Of a stretch of 63,949 nt of DNA, positions 46,456 to 55,244 are shown one piece after another. The stretch's first letter is position 1; every line of letters begins with the position of its first letter. The notes under the pieces were generated by a model, which saw only the letters and a program-made list of their open reading frames with translations, had not been told where the DNA came from and made no database searches. The DNA is taken from contig NZ_JAHLQJ010000024.1 in the NCBI RefSeq assembly GCF_018919145.1, positions 1 through 63,949 of the forward strand, in the 5' to 3' direction. The stretch is from Paenibacillus brevis (GTDB lineage: Bacteria > Bacillota > Bacilli > Paenibacillales > Paenibacillaceae). Position numbers and translations under genes: made by a program.

Positions 46456-46755
46456 CTAACCAGCAGTTCGCTCCCGTTCAAATGCCTCATTATATTGATG
46501 AGCTTCCTTAATATCCAACGCCGTAATGCCTCCCTCTTCCCAGGAGGTCAGACGCAGGGTCACTGTCTTGTAATCAATCGTAATAAAAGGGTGATGATTA
46601 AAGGCCTCTGAAATCGCCGCAACCTCATCGACAAAGGCGATTCCTTTCATAAAGCTTGAGAAGGTATACTTTCGTATAATCCAGCGCCCCTCTTCCAGCT
46701 CCCAGCCTTCAAGCTTCTCCAAATGCGCTTCTACCTCTTCCGGTGTAAACGGCAT
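46456..46755 (-). CDS. pterin-4a-carbinolamine dehydratase
   Basis: A 99-residue PCD/DCoH-family enzyme with the catalytic motif FNHHPFITIDYKTVTLRLTSW (about 52-72). It dehydrates 4a-hydroxytetrahydrobiopterin for recycling by aromatic amino acid hydroxylases; in bacteria it may also aid molybdopterin or folate pathways. No hydroxylase gene lies nearby. AGGGGG precedes the ATG. Confidence 0.9.
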   Translation of the reverse strand: MPFTPEEVEAHLEKLEGWELEEGRWIIRKYTFSSFMKGIAFVDEVAAISEAFNHHPFITIDYKTVTLRLTSWEEGGITALDIKEAHQYNEAFERERTAG

Positions 46756-46930
46756 TTTTGTTCCCCCTATTCTACCTCAATACATTCTATCATCGGTTTA
46801 TTGTATTCATGTTCATCGGTGTTCATGCCTGGCATACGACGTATCATCTGGTACTCTATGCAGCCCGGAGGCGTCTGCTTGGTCAGCTTCTATTTTACCA
46901 TGCCTGTCTGAGGAATCCAAAACCGCTGCC

Positions 46931-47224
46931 TCAGATCAACATTACCGAGGTCAATTCCTCTTCACCAATCAGAAAGTTAATCCGATGCCCCTCCGCATCA
47001 TGAATAACTACAGCGCTGCCCACTTCGATCACAGGCTCTGACCCTAATCCATAGAACAGGTCCTCAGCCAGCGCCTCTTGTACCTCGGCCTTCGCTTCTT
47101 GATCCAGCTGCTCCCATTCTGATACTTCCATTTCGAAGAAAAGATAGCAGTCATGGATTCGGCCAATGGCTTCCGTCAAATCCTTCAAAATATATTCATA
47201 ATCTCTTCCATGTTTTACTCCCAC
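46931..47224 (-). CDS. conserved hypothetical protein
   Basis: A 97-residue acidic, soluble protein, helical at first and ending in strands (VIEVGSAVVIHDAEGHRINFLIGEEELTSVMLI). No family was recognised. Translation likely starts at GTG behind AAGGGG. It stands alone between the PCD gene and the divergent motAB operon. Confidence 0.6.
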   Translation of the reverse strand: MGVKHGRDYEYILKDLTEAIGRIHDCYLFFEMEVSEWEQLDQEAKAEVQEALAEDLFYGLGSEPVIEVGSAVVIHDAEGHRINFLIGEEELTSVMLI

Positions 47225-47290
47225 AGCGGATATACCCCTTTCTATACAGTCCTAAAGGACCGTATTCTTATTATACCGGAAAAAGCACCT

Positions 47291-47317
47291 TAAAAAAAAA
47301 GGGGATTCTGTCGATAA
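47291..47317 (+). promoter_or_regulatory. sigma-D promoter of motAB
   Basis: TAAA (47291-47294), a 15-bp spacer and GTCGATAA (47310-47317) match the flagellar sigma-D consensus TAAA-N15-GCCGATAT closely. It lies about 95 bp before motA. Confidence 0.75.
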
Positions 47318-47413
47318 AATAGATAAACTGATATTCGGCTTCAATTTAATTGTCCCAGCAAGGATGCCAGGGGCAAGAACGCCAATTCAATTCTCTCAAG
47401 GACGAGGTGTGCA

Positions 47414-48217
47414 ATGGAAATCTCAACTATTATTGGACTTATTCTCGGCTTCATAGCGCTGATCTTGGGAATGTTTCTAAAAGGAGCGCCTGTTGAAAGT
47501 CTGCTTCAGAACCCTGCGGCATTCGTAATCATTTTTGTAGGTACTGCCGCTACTCTGTTCGTAGGCTTCCCGATGTCGGAGCTTAAGAAGTTCCCAAAAC
47601 TGATTATGTTAACGATCATCAAACCAAAGATGATCAGTAAGGCAGAATTAATCTCCATGTTCATGGAGTGGGCTACCATTACCCGCCGTGAAGGCTTGCT
47701 CGCATTGGAAGCCAAGGTGGAAGAAATCAATGATGACTTCTTGCGGGGCGGCATGCGGATGATCATCGACGGCAACGATCAGGAATTCGTTCAGGACGTA
47801 TTAACCGAAGACATTGCAGCGACAGAGGAACGGCATAAAGCCGGTGCTCTGATCTTCTCCCAGGCAGGAATGTATGCGCCAACCCTCGGGGTACTCGGGG
47901 CGGTTGTCGGTTTGATCGCGGCGCTATCCGATATGAGTGATGTTGCGAAGTTGTCCCACGCTATTTCCGGTGCGTTTATCGCTACCGTTTTTGGTATTTT
48001 TACAGGTTATGTCATGTGGCATCCAATCTCCAACAAGCTGAAACGTCTGTCTAAGAAAGAGATGGAAGTGAAGCTCATGATGGTGGAAGGGCTTCTGTCC
48101 ATTCAATCCGGTGTATCGACGATTGCTATCCAGCAGAAGCTGGCCGTATTCTTAACCCCTGCGGAGCGTGCGGAGATTCTGGAAAAGGGGGCTGGCGCGG
48201 GTGAGCAAAAGGAATAA
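47414..48217 (+). CDS. motA: flagellar motor stator protein MotA
   Basis: A 267-residue protein with four membrane segments (about 4-20, 33-50, 150-170, 183-203) and a large cytoplasmic loop. It contains the MotA signature AGMYAPTLGVLGAVVGLIAAL with the conserved prolines. The stator couples ion flow to flagellar rotation. motB overlaps its 3' end by 17 bases. Whether the pair is proton- or sodium-type was not decided. Confidence 0.95.
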   Translation: MEISTIIGLILGFIALILGMFLKGAPVESLLQNPAAFVIIFVGTAATLFVGFPMSELKKFPKLIMLTIIKPKMISKAELISMFMEWATITRREGLLALEAKVEEINDDFLRGGMRMIIDGNDQEFVQDVLTEDIAATEERHKAGALIFSQAGMYAPTLGVLGAVVGLIAALSDMSDVAKLSHAISGAFIATVFGIFTGYVMWHPISNKLKRLSKKEMEVKLMMVEGLLSIQSGVSTIAIQQKLAVFLTPAERAEILEKGAGAGEQKE

Positions 48218-49010
48218 GAAACACCAAGATCACGAAGAACATGCTGACGAAAGCTGGCTGTTACCCTATTCTGACTTAATGACCCTTCTGCTGGCGCTGT
48301 TCATCGTCCTCTTCGGGATGAGTAATGTGGATGCCCAGAAGTTTCAGGAGATGAGCGAAGCATTCCATAGCGTATTAACGGGGGGCAGCGGCATCCTCGA
48401 TCATAACGCTCTCCAGAGCAGCACTATCAATGGAATCAGCGACAGCCAGTTGCCTAAGACTTCTACAGACGGTCTGATGAACCAGAAGAAGCAATTAATG
48501 CAGCAAGAGCAAGAAAGCCTTGAGGCGCTGAAGAAGCAGCTGGACACTTATATCGAAAATAACGGCTTAACAGACCAACTCGATACCAAGCTTAATCAAT
48601 CTCAATTAATGATTACGATTAGCGACAAGGCGCTCTTCCCGTCTGGGGAAGCGGATGTGAAGCCCGATGCCCGCATATTGGCCAAGGCAATCTCTAATCT
48701 GCTTCAGGAATTCCCTGATTACGAAGTGATTGTGTCGGGACATACAGATAATGTGCCTATCTCAACGGCCAAGTTCCCATCCAACTGGGATCTTAGCTCG
48801 GCCCGTGCGCTTAATTTTATGAAGATCCTAATCTTGAACGAGAAGCTTGATCCCATGAAGTTCAGTGCGATCGGATATGGTGAATACCATCCCGTTGCCA
48901 GCAATAACACCAATGTCGGCAGAGCACAGAACCGTCGGGTCGAGGTCTCCATCATCCGGAAGTATCAGGATGGCGATCAGCAGATTGGCTTGCCGGCCAC
49001 ACAAGAATAA
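48201..49010 (+). CDS. motB: flagellar motor stator protein MotB
   Basis: A 269-residue protein. One N-terminal membrane segment carries the ion-binding Asp (LPYSDLMTLLLALFIVLFG, about 22-40), then a linker, and the C-terminal OmpA-like peptidoglycan-binding domain (VIVSGHTDNVPI, SSARALNFMKIL, GRAQNRRVEVSI). The GTG at 48201 is favoured because it gives a normal-length N-terminus and overlaps motA, as is usual for coupled motAB. Confidence 0.94.
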   Translation: MSKRNKKHQDHEEHADESWLLPYSDLMTLLLALFIVLFGMSNVDAQKFQEMSEAFHSVLTGGSGILDHNALQSSTINGISDSQLPKTSTDGLMNQKKQLMQQEQESLEALKKQLDTYIENNGLTDQLDTKLNQSQLMITISDKALFPSGEADVKPDARILAKAISNLLQEFPDYEVIVSGHTDNVPISTAKFPSNWDLSSARALNFMKILILNEKLDPMKFSAIGYGEYHPVASNNTNVGRAQNRRVEVSIIRKYQDGDQQIGLPATQE

Positions 49011-49134
49011 ATTAATAAGTTGAACTAATGACTATACGTTTTGGGGGCAATGTGTGAAGTATGCCCTAACCACGTAGCTTCTTCAGTTCAACTTGCATCG
49101 CAGGAGTGAGGCTCCTTCAATTCAGCCGCACGAT

Positions 49135-49184
49135 AAAAAAGGGCTTATTCACTAGATCATCAGATCGAGCGAATAAGCCCTTTT
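49135..49184. terminator. bidirectional terminator between motB and the pseudouridine synthase gene
   Basis: AAAAGGGCTTATTC and GAATAAGCCCTTTT form a perfect 14-bp stem with A- and T-rich flanks. Confidence 0.9.
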
Positions 49185-49193
49185 GTTGTCTGC

Positions 49194-49910
49194 TTACAAC
49201 AGCTTGTAATTCAGCGCTTCGCCCAGCTCCTGCTTCTCCTGCGGAGTCAGGTCGCGCCATGTTCCTATCTTCTGGTCTCCAAGGTGGATGTTCATAATCC
49301 GAATCCGCCGGAGCTTACGAACCTCATAACCGAGCGCACTGCACATGCGGCGAATCTGCCTGTTCTTTCCTTCCATAAGAATGATCCGGAATACACGTTC
49401 TCCGATCCGGGTCACCTTGCACGGCAAGGTCATCTCGCCGAGAATCTTCACGCCTTCTCCCATGGCTCTCAGGAACGAGGGAGTCACCGGCCGGTCGACC
49501 GTTACAATATATTCCTTCTCATGCTTCCCTTCCGCACGAAGAATCCTGTTTACGATATCCCCATCACTCGTCAGCAGAATCAGACCTTCTGAATCTTTAT
49601 CCAGGCGGCCAATCGGAAAGATGCGTTTCTCATGACCGACAAAGTCCACGATGTTGCCCCGAATATGACGCTCTGTCGTGCTTGTTATTCCTGTTGGCTT
49701 ATTCAGCGCGATATACACATGCTGCTCCAGCTTCTCCCGAAGCGGCCTTCCGTCAACCCGGACATCATCGCCTTCCTCCGCCTGACTTCCAAGCACTGCA
49801 ATCTCTCCGTTAATGGTAACCTTTCCCGACTCTACAAGCCTATCGGCTTCTCGTCTGGAGCAATAGCCTGTCTCACTGATAAATTTATTAATTCTCACCC
49901 TTACTGTCAC
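49194..49910 (-). CDS. RsuA/RluB/RluF family pseudouridine synthase
   Basis: A 238-residue enzyme with an N-terminal S4 RNA-binding domain ([30 protein letters not shown]) and a catalytic domain with the Asp in [20 protein letters not shown] (about 100). The basic C-terminal motif [25 protein letters not shown] is typical of RluF/YjbC-like proteins that modify 23S rRNA. The initiator is probably the first GTG, but an in-frame GTG four codons later is also possible. Confidence 0.92.
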   Translation of the reverse strand: MTVRVRINKFISETGYCSRREADRLVESGKVTINGEIAVLGSQAEEGDDVRVDGRPLREKLEQHVYIALNKPTGITSTTERHIRGNIVDFVGHEKRIFPIGRLDKDSEGLILLTSDGDIVNRILRAEGKHEKEYIVTVDRPVTPSFLRAMGEGVKILGEMTLPCKVTRIGERVFRIILMEGKNRQIRRMCSALGYEVRKLRRIRIMNIHLGDQKIGTWRDLTPQEKQELGEALNYKLL

Positions 49911-49942
49911 CCTTCATGCTTTACTCTTCAATCTACGATTCG

Positions 49943-51823
49943 TTATCCCGCTGCTCCAGGCTGTTCGGTCTGGAGTTCTCTCTTGGTGCCAGGAAGAAGA
50001 ATTGTAACCCGGGTTCCCTCACCAAGCTCGCTGTCAAAGCAGATCTTTCCCTTATGCCCCTCAATAATTCGCTGCGTAACCATTAGACCCAGCCCGGTTC
50101 CCTTCTCTTTATTCGTGTAAAAAGGTTCCCCCAGCTTCTCCAAACGGTCCTTCGAGATTCCCTCTCCCTCGTCTTCCACACAGATAACTGCATTTCCGTC
50201 TTCCTCTTCTCCGACAAATAGAGATATCTTCCCGCCGCGAGGCATGGCTTCCATGGCATTCTTCAACACGTTGATAAAGACCTGCTTCAATTGATTCTCT
50301 TCACAGTGTACCAGAACTGGCGTCGAGTAGAAATGGGACTCAAATTCAATATTATGTAGATGCGCTTCACTGTCCAACAAGGAGATCACATCACCAATCG
50401 TAAAGCGGATATCCCTGATTTCAAACTGGACCGCCTGCGGCTTCGCCAGAATCAGAAATTCACTGACAATTAAATTGATCCTATCCAGCTCTGATAACAT
50501 GATATCCGTATGCAGCTGACTGATGCTCTTGGAGCGCTGCTGCATCTGCAAGAAGCCGCGAAGGGTTGTAAGCGGATTGCGGATCTCGTGAGCCACGCCG
50601 GCAGCAAGCTGGCCTACTGTCGTGAGCTTCTCCGACCGGCGCAGCAACTCCTCCATCTTATTATGTTCTGTCATATCTCTTGAGATGCTGATAAAGGCCA
50701 CGATAAGTCCATCCTCATCATACACCGGCGATTCGCTAATGCTGACATGCACCTGGCTGCCATCCTTGCGAAGACGTACGGTCTCTGTCAGCACGAACGG
50801 TCTGTCCCGCTCGATGACCTTGTACCACCCGCTCCGCTCATCTGACGAGGAGGGAGGAATAAAGTCTAGTCTGCTGCCGACAATCTCGTCAGAGGTCCAG
50901 CCATACAACGTCTCAAATGCTTTATTGATCCGCGAGATCGTCCCATCCAGATCCGTGACATGAATGGCATCCGCCGTCTGATTAATGATGGATTCCAAAT
51001 GCTCGCGCATCAGACGATTTTCTTCATTTTTCTGCCGGAGCTCTGTCATGTAATGATTCATATTGTCAGCCATCTGGTCCATCTTCTGCGCCAGCTTGCC
51101 AATCTCGTCATTTCTCCTCATCCCGATTCGGGCATCGAAGACACCCGCTGAAAAGTGATTCACCCTGGACAAAATATGCTGCAGCGGCCGGATAAGCTCT
51201 CCGGCCATCAAGTAGCTGACAAACACGACCATAAGCAGCAATAGGACCGAGACACTTAGCTGGTCCATCATAAATTCGGACAGCACAGCAGAAATGGATC
51301 TGTAGCTGGAGACTACCCGAATGACATAAGCGCGGTCTGAAAATTTTACCGGAATATAACTCTCAAGCACCCGTTCTCCATTCCATTGGATCTCATATCT
51401 CAAGGGCTCAACCTGATCAGCGGCCGCAACGGCACGAAAAAAGGTTGTTTCCTCTAATTCATCCGGCGCGCCAAATAAGCGGGCCATCTCCCGCCTAGGT
51501 GCATATGGGTCGATTCCGGAGATATTGATCAAGCTATCATTGGCTTCCATCGTCTCCCGGACAATTCGCTCCGGACTCGTCATCTGAAGCGCGGTAGACA
51601 GGGTAGTAGAACGAGACTGCGGGTTCTGCCCGCCAATATATTCATATACCGCACGGCTCTGGCCGATGGCAAGTGCTATCTGCTTCGCCACCAGTACGGC
51701 ATTGCTCTCGCTGGCTCTTTGGAGGCTGTCCCGGGTAGAGAAGTAGCTTAGAACTAAATTCAAGGAAAGAAGAACTACAGCAAATATCGTCATCGTTAGA
51801 GAAAGCTTTATTTTTATGGACAT
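49943..51823 (-). CDS. membrane PAS sensor histidine kinase, sporulation-kinase type
   Basis: A 626-residue kinase. It has TM1 (about 8-28), an extracytoplasmic sensor (about 30-185), TM2 (about 186-208), HAMP (about 210-262), PAS (about 275-390, ADAIHVTDLDGTISRINKAF), and HisKA with the phospho-His in AAGVAHEIRNPLTTLRGFLQMQQ. The ATPase domain has GTGLGLMV. The HisKA motif matches the KinA-E class that phosphorylates Spo0F. No cognate regulator is adjacent, consistent with feeding Spo0F at 25932-26309. AGGAGG precedes the ATG. The promoter carries a Spo0A box. Confidence 0.88.
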   Translation of the reverse strand: MSIKIKLSLTMTIFAVVLLSLNLVLSYFSTRDSLQRASESNAVLVAKQIALAIGQSRAVYEYIGGQNPQSRSTTLSTALQMTSPERIVRETMEANDSLINISGIDPYAPRREMARLFGAPDELEETTFFRAVAAADQVEPLRYEIQWNGERVLESYIPVKFSDRAYVIRVVSSYRSISAVLSEFMMDQLSVSVLLLLMVVFVSYLMAGELIRPLQHILSRVNHFSAGVFDARIGMRRNDEIGKLAQKMDQMADNMNHYMTELRQKNEENRLMREHLESIINQTADAIHVTDLDGTISRINKAFETLYGWTSDEIVGSRLDFIPPSSSDERSGWYKVIERDRPFVLTETVRLRKDGSQVHVSISESPVYDEDGLIVAFISISRDMTEHNKMEELLRRSEKLTTVGQLAAGVAHEIRNPLTTLRGFLQMQQRSKSISQLHTDIMLSELDRINLIVSEFLILAKPQAVQFEIRDIRFTIGDVISLLDSEAHLHNIEFESHFYSTPVLVHCEENQLKQVFINVLKNAMEAMPRGGKISLFVGEEEDGNAVICVEDEGEGISKDRLEKLGEPFYTNKEKGTGLGLMVTQRIIEGHKGKICFDSELGEGTRVTILLPGTKRELQTEQPGAAG

Positions 51824-51865
51824 ACAAGCCTCCTCAAGGGAAAATAGTTGGAGAATTCTGGGTAG

Positions 51866-51908
51866 TTCGACATCAATTTCATCATACCTGTAAGTAAGTA
51901 ATTTGCAA
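51866..51908 (-). promoter_or_regulatory. kinase promoter with Spo0A box
   Basis: On the minus strand TTGCAA (51903-51908), a 16-bp spacer and TATGAT (51881-51886) are followed by TGTCGAA (51866-51872), a perfect Spo0A-box core at about +3 to +9. Binding there would be expected to repress transcription. Confidence 0.55.
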
Positions 51909-51962
51909 AGACGTTGAAATTCCCAAATGTTTTGCCTAGAATAAGAAATTATACCTAATTAT

Positions 51963-52129
51963 TGTCGATAAAAAACGCACTTTATAGGCAAGTTATCCAC
52001 ATGTTTTAAACATATTAACAATACATTAACTGGATATGTGAATAGAATCGTGGATAAATCTACACTTATGCACAGTATTGTCCACAGTATGTTAACAACG
52101 AATATTTGTTCGTTGGATTTTGTGTATAA
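51963..52129. promoter_or_regulatory. cluster of DnaA boxes
   Basis: In AT-rich DNA between the kinase and tadA, three perfect TTATNCACA boxes occur at 51993-52001 (plus), 52066-52074 (plus) and 52121-52129 (minus). Single-mismatch boxes occur at 51963-51971 (minus), 52037-52045 (minus), 52049-52057 (minus) and 52078-52086 (plus). No dnaA or dnaN gene adjoins, so this is a DnaA-binding locus outside a classical oriC. Confidence 0.7.
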
Positions 52130-52156
52130 GAGATCAAACTAGAGGAGTGAACATCC

Positions 52157-52666
52157 ATGTCGACTTCGTTGTTTCCTGCGCCGCCGGAATCTACCCATCC
52201 GCATGAATATTGGATGGAGCAGGCCATTGTAGAAGCCCGGAAGGCAGAGGAACTGGGAGAAGTGCCTATTGGAGCGGTAATCGTATTTGGAGATATGATT
52301 GTCGGACGGGGATATAACTTGCGGGAGAGCTCTCGAGACGGTACCGCCCATGCGGAGATGCTTGCTATTCGTGAAGCCAGCAATACGCTGGGTGCCTGGC
52401 GGCTGCTTCACTGCCGGCTGTATGTGACTCTTGAGCCCTGTCCTATGTGCTCTGGAGCCATCGTCCAATGCCGTCTTCCTGAGGTGATCTATGGCGCTTC
52501 GGATCCCAAGGCAGGCTGTGCAGGTACGCTGATGAACCTGTTGCAAGAACCTCGTTTTAATCACCGTACGGAAGTATTATCCGGAGTCCTGGAGGAGGAA
52601 TGCGCCTCTCTTCTGACAAATTTCTTCCGCAAGCTTCGCAAAAGGCCGGAACATCATCATAATTAA
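52157..52666 (+). CDS. tadA: tRNA-specific adenosine deaminase
   Basis: A 169-residue zinc deaminase with the HAE motif (DGTAHAEMLAIREAS, about 58-72) and the PCXXC motif (LEPCPMCSGAIVQCRL, about 94-109). It converts A34 to inosine in tRNA-Arg(ACG). In B. subtilis the homologue directly precedes the SRP RNA gene on the same strand; here it is on the opposite strand from SRP RNA and about 42 kb away. GAGGAG precedes the ATG. Confidence 0.96.
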   Translation: MSTSLFPAPPESTHPHEYWMEQAIVEARKAEELGEVPIGAVIVFGDMIVGRGYNLRESSRDGTAHAEMLAIREASNTLGAWRLLHCRLYVTLEPCPMCSGAIVQCRLPEVIYGASDPKAGCAGTLMNLLQEPRFNHRTEVLSGVLEEECASLLTNFFRKLRKRPEHHHN

Positions 52667-52672
52667 AGTTAA

Positions 52673-52702
52673 AAGAGGGCTGCCTTCATCAGGCAGCCCT
52701 CT
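52673..52702. terminator. bidirectional terminator after tadA
   Basis: AAGAGGGCTGCCT and AGGCAGCCCTCTT form a perfect 13-bp stem with a TCAT-type loop between converging genes. Confidence 0.88.
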
Positions 52703-52729
52703 TCCTATCCATTATTTGAAGGTGCGGTT

Positions 52730-53812
52730 CTAGTATCCCAGCCCGCCCATTTCTTGTTCGAATTGTTCCATCGTAATGGTATCCGTTGGAATCCCGATCT
52801 CGAACGTTTGCTTCTCATTAATCTTGCTAAAGGTACTATTGAATTGAAGCGCCAGACGAACCTTGTCCTTTGTAGAAGGATCATTGAACTCCAGATCAAT
52901 GTTCGCATCCTGATAGACAGGGTAGTCCTTCTTATCAATGGCCGTATTCAATGTAAGCTCATGTACACTCAAATACTCCAGCATCTCATCCAGTGCTGCG
53001 CCAATCTCGCTCTGATCTTCCTCTTGCAGCCCTGTTCTGATCTCTTCGATCTGCTCAGGCGTTACACCAATCAGGGACCGGTATTCTTCCTTCTCGATAA
53101 TGTCGAGCAGCTTCGGGGTAACCTTATGGATCAGAATCTCCAAGGCTGGTTTGACGTTATCATTCGTTACCGAGAATTGAACAACCTGCTTAGCGGAAAT
53201 GCCCTCAGGAAGCTCTGCATCCTTTGGGTCAACATTCTTGAAATATGTCGCTTCATCATATTCCGCGAATACAGCGCCGGAGATCTCCCCGGTAAGCTTC
53301 TTCGACTTATTAGGGTCGAACATCTCAGGGTTGAACTCTTGGCCCGACTGCTCGATCATTTCCTGCATATCCATCACCAGGAACTTGCCTACAACCGTAT
53401 CCGGCAACGGCAAGAATGGAATGCTTGGAATTTTGATATACAGCTTATCCTGGGTAACGACCATAGGAATCTTAATGGTTGTCGACATGTCCCCGGTAAG
53501 CTTGATTTCGAGCGTAAGCTCGGACTGCATCGGGTCTTGCTGATAAATGCCGCTGATGTTGATCTCTGCATCCTTCAAAATAGAGAATACAGCCCCTACC
53601 TGTGCCGCAGTATACGAGGACGAATCATCTGAAGTGTAACTCAAATCCACAATTTTAATCTGATTGTCCATGACGTAAGATTCCATACTCAAGGCTTGAA
53701 CAGCTGCGCTGCTCAGCGCCTCCTTGGGATCCTTCTTGCCTGCGCATCCTGTCAGCACCAGTACCAGGGTGAATAACAAGATGAAGGCCGCCTTATAACT
53801 CCTACCCAACAT
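52730..53812 (-). CDS. lipoprotein of unknown function
   Basis: A 360-residue protein with a lipoprotein signal (LVLVLTGCAGKK; lipobox Cys about residue 23). The remainder is acidic with beta-rich stretches resembling large LolA/LppX-like lipoproteins, for example MSTTIKIPMVVTQDKLYIKIP. It should sit on the outer face of the membrane. Family and role were not recognised. It is monocistronic between terminator and YitT gene. Confidence 0.75.
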   Translation of the reverse strand: MLGRSYKAAFILLFTLVLVLTGCAGKKDPKEALSSAAVQALSMESYVMDNQIKIVDLSYTSDDSSSYTAAQVGAVFSILKDAEINISGIYQQDPMQSELTLEIKLTGDMSTTIKIPMVVTQDKLYIKIPSIPFLPLPDTVVGKFLVMDMQEMIEQSGQEFNPEMFDPNKSKKLTGEISGAVFAEYDEATYFKNVDPKDAELPEGISAKQVVQFSVTNDNVKPALEILIHKVTPKLLDIIEKEEYRSLIGVTPEQIEEIRTGLQEEDQSEIGAALDEMLEYLSVHELTLNTAIDKKDYPVYQDANIDLEFNDPSTKDKVRLALQFNSTFSKINEKQTFEIGIPTDTITMEQFEQEMGGLGY

Positions 53813-53909
53813 AAATACTCCTCTCTGTCCAATAAGACGAAAAAATTACAGACACTCCCATATATTAAACCAATATGTGCTAAGCGGAAACCCTTTTTTA
53901 GAAAAAGAG

Positions 53910-54824
53910 TTAATGAATCGCATTCTTCTTGAACCGTCCGCCCTTCACATCATGGATATTTCCTACAGCCAAAAATGCATGCTGATCGAAATGATTCACG
54001 ATTTCCTTAAGCTTTGCTTCCTCAAGCCGCGTAACCACACAGAAAATAACCTTCTTAGGGTCACCGGAAAATCCACCCTCGCCGCTCAGATAGGTTACAC
54101 TACGGCCAAGGCGATTGACAATAGCCGCACCGATCTCATCAATTTGTTCACTGATAATCCATACCGACTTCGACTCGTTAAGACCGTCTACGACGATATC
54201 GATAGTCTTGTAAGCAATATAGTAAGCCAGCAGCGAGAACAGCGCACGTTCCCAGCCGAATACAAAGCCTGCACTAAGCAATATAAAGAAGTTTATAAAC
54301 ATAATAATCTCGCCGACAGAAAAGGCTGATCTGCGGGAGAAAAGAATCGCAACGATTTCCGTTCCATCCAGCGATCCTCCAAAGCGAATAACAACACCGG
54401 TACCGAGACCCAGAAGAATGCCGCCAAAGACAAAGGCAAGCAGCGTGTCCGTGACAAAAGGATCGACCGGATGCAGCAAATAAGTACCCGCCGACATGAC
54501 TGAAATACCGACCAGAGTGGAAATGGCAAAGGTCTTGCCAATTTGCTTATAACCAATGATTAGAAACGGAAGGTTAAACAGAAATAGAAAAATACCTAGA
54601 GGGAGTTCTGACAGATAAGAGGACATAACAGAAATACCGGTAATTCCGCCATCCGTAATCTTGTTCGGTACGAGAAAAAGCTCCAGGGCAACCGAGACGA
54701 TGATGGCTCCAATTATGATAAAGCTGAATCTCATAATAATATTGCCTACTGATCTCTGCTTATGCTGAGATGCAGCCTTGGAAAAGGCCTCTTCAGCAGG
54801 CATTTTAGCATCCACGATGTTCAA
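53910..54824 (-). CDS. YitT family membrane protein
   Basis: A 304-residue protein with five or six membrane segments (about 33-52, 70-92, 97-112, 127-150, 168-190) followed by a cytoplasmic DUF2179 domain from about 215 (ESKSVWIISEQIDEIGAAIVNRLGRSVTYLSGEG). The signature FLVPNKITDGGITGISVM is typical. The molecular function is not established. Confidence 0.9.
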   Translation of the reverse strand: MNIVDAKMPAEEAFSKAASQHKQRSVGNIIMRFSFIIIGAIIVSVALELFLVPNKITDGGITGISVMSSYLSELPLGIFLFLFNLPFLIIGYKQIGKTFAISTLVGISVMSAGTYLLHPVDPFVTDTLLAFVFGGILLGLGTGVVIRFGGSLDGTEIVAILFSRRSAFSVGEIIMFINFFILLSAGFVFGWERALFSLLAYYIAYKTIDIVVDGLNESKSVWIISEQIDEIGAAIVNRLGRSVTYLSGEGGFSGDPKKVIFCVVTRLEEAKLKEIVNHFDQHAFLAVGNIHDVKGGRFKKNAIH

Positions 54825-54960
54825 AGGGCATCACGATCCTTTCAGTAATATAGCTCTCTCCATATCTCCTCTTCCACTTCCGTTATCATTTTTTTACAAG
54901 TCCTCTCTTTATTATGACATTTTATGAGCAACCTGTCTTCCCTAATTCACATTTGGCAGA

Positions 54961-54983
54961 AAAAAACCCGGCATCTGCCGGGT
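54961..54983 (-). terminator. terminator of sspP
   Basis: CCCGGC and GCCGGG pair on the minus strand and are followed by seven or more T, 27 bp past the sspP stop. Confidence 0.85.
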
Positions 54984-55009
54984 CACTGAACCGTTGCTCC
55001 GCTTCAGCC

Positions 55010-55162
55010 TCAGCTGCCTTGCGGATTATTATGACGCACATGGTTTCGGTTCTTCACCTTCTTCGAGCCTGACAACGGCTCCGGGCCGCCTTGGCCATGC
55101 TCCCGATGCTTGCTGGTATCCGGCTGCGTTCCTGGTGTGGTATATCCCTTTGGCTTGGTCAT
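55010..55162 (-). CDS. sspP: small acid-soluble spore protein P
   Basis: A 50-residue reading frame starts at ATG 55162 and ends at TGA 55012-55010. It contains GGPEPLSGSKKVKNRNHVRH, nearly identical to the conserved core of Bacillus SspP. A GGAGGTG site lies eight bases upstream, and a strong terminator follows. TGCATA (55231-55236), an 18-bp spacer and CACGATA (55206-55212) are a possible forespore sigma-G promoter. The protein should be packaged in the spore core. Confidence 0.9.
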   Translation of the reverse strand: MTKPKGYTTPGTQPDTSKHREHGQGGPEPLSGSKKVKNRNHVRHNNPQGS

Positions 55163-55244
55163 AAGAAGAACACCTCCATTCTCCGATGGTGTGTACTGCC
55201 TCTGTTATCGTGCGGCATCTTGGCCGGGTTTATGCACAATATTA

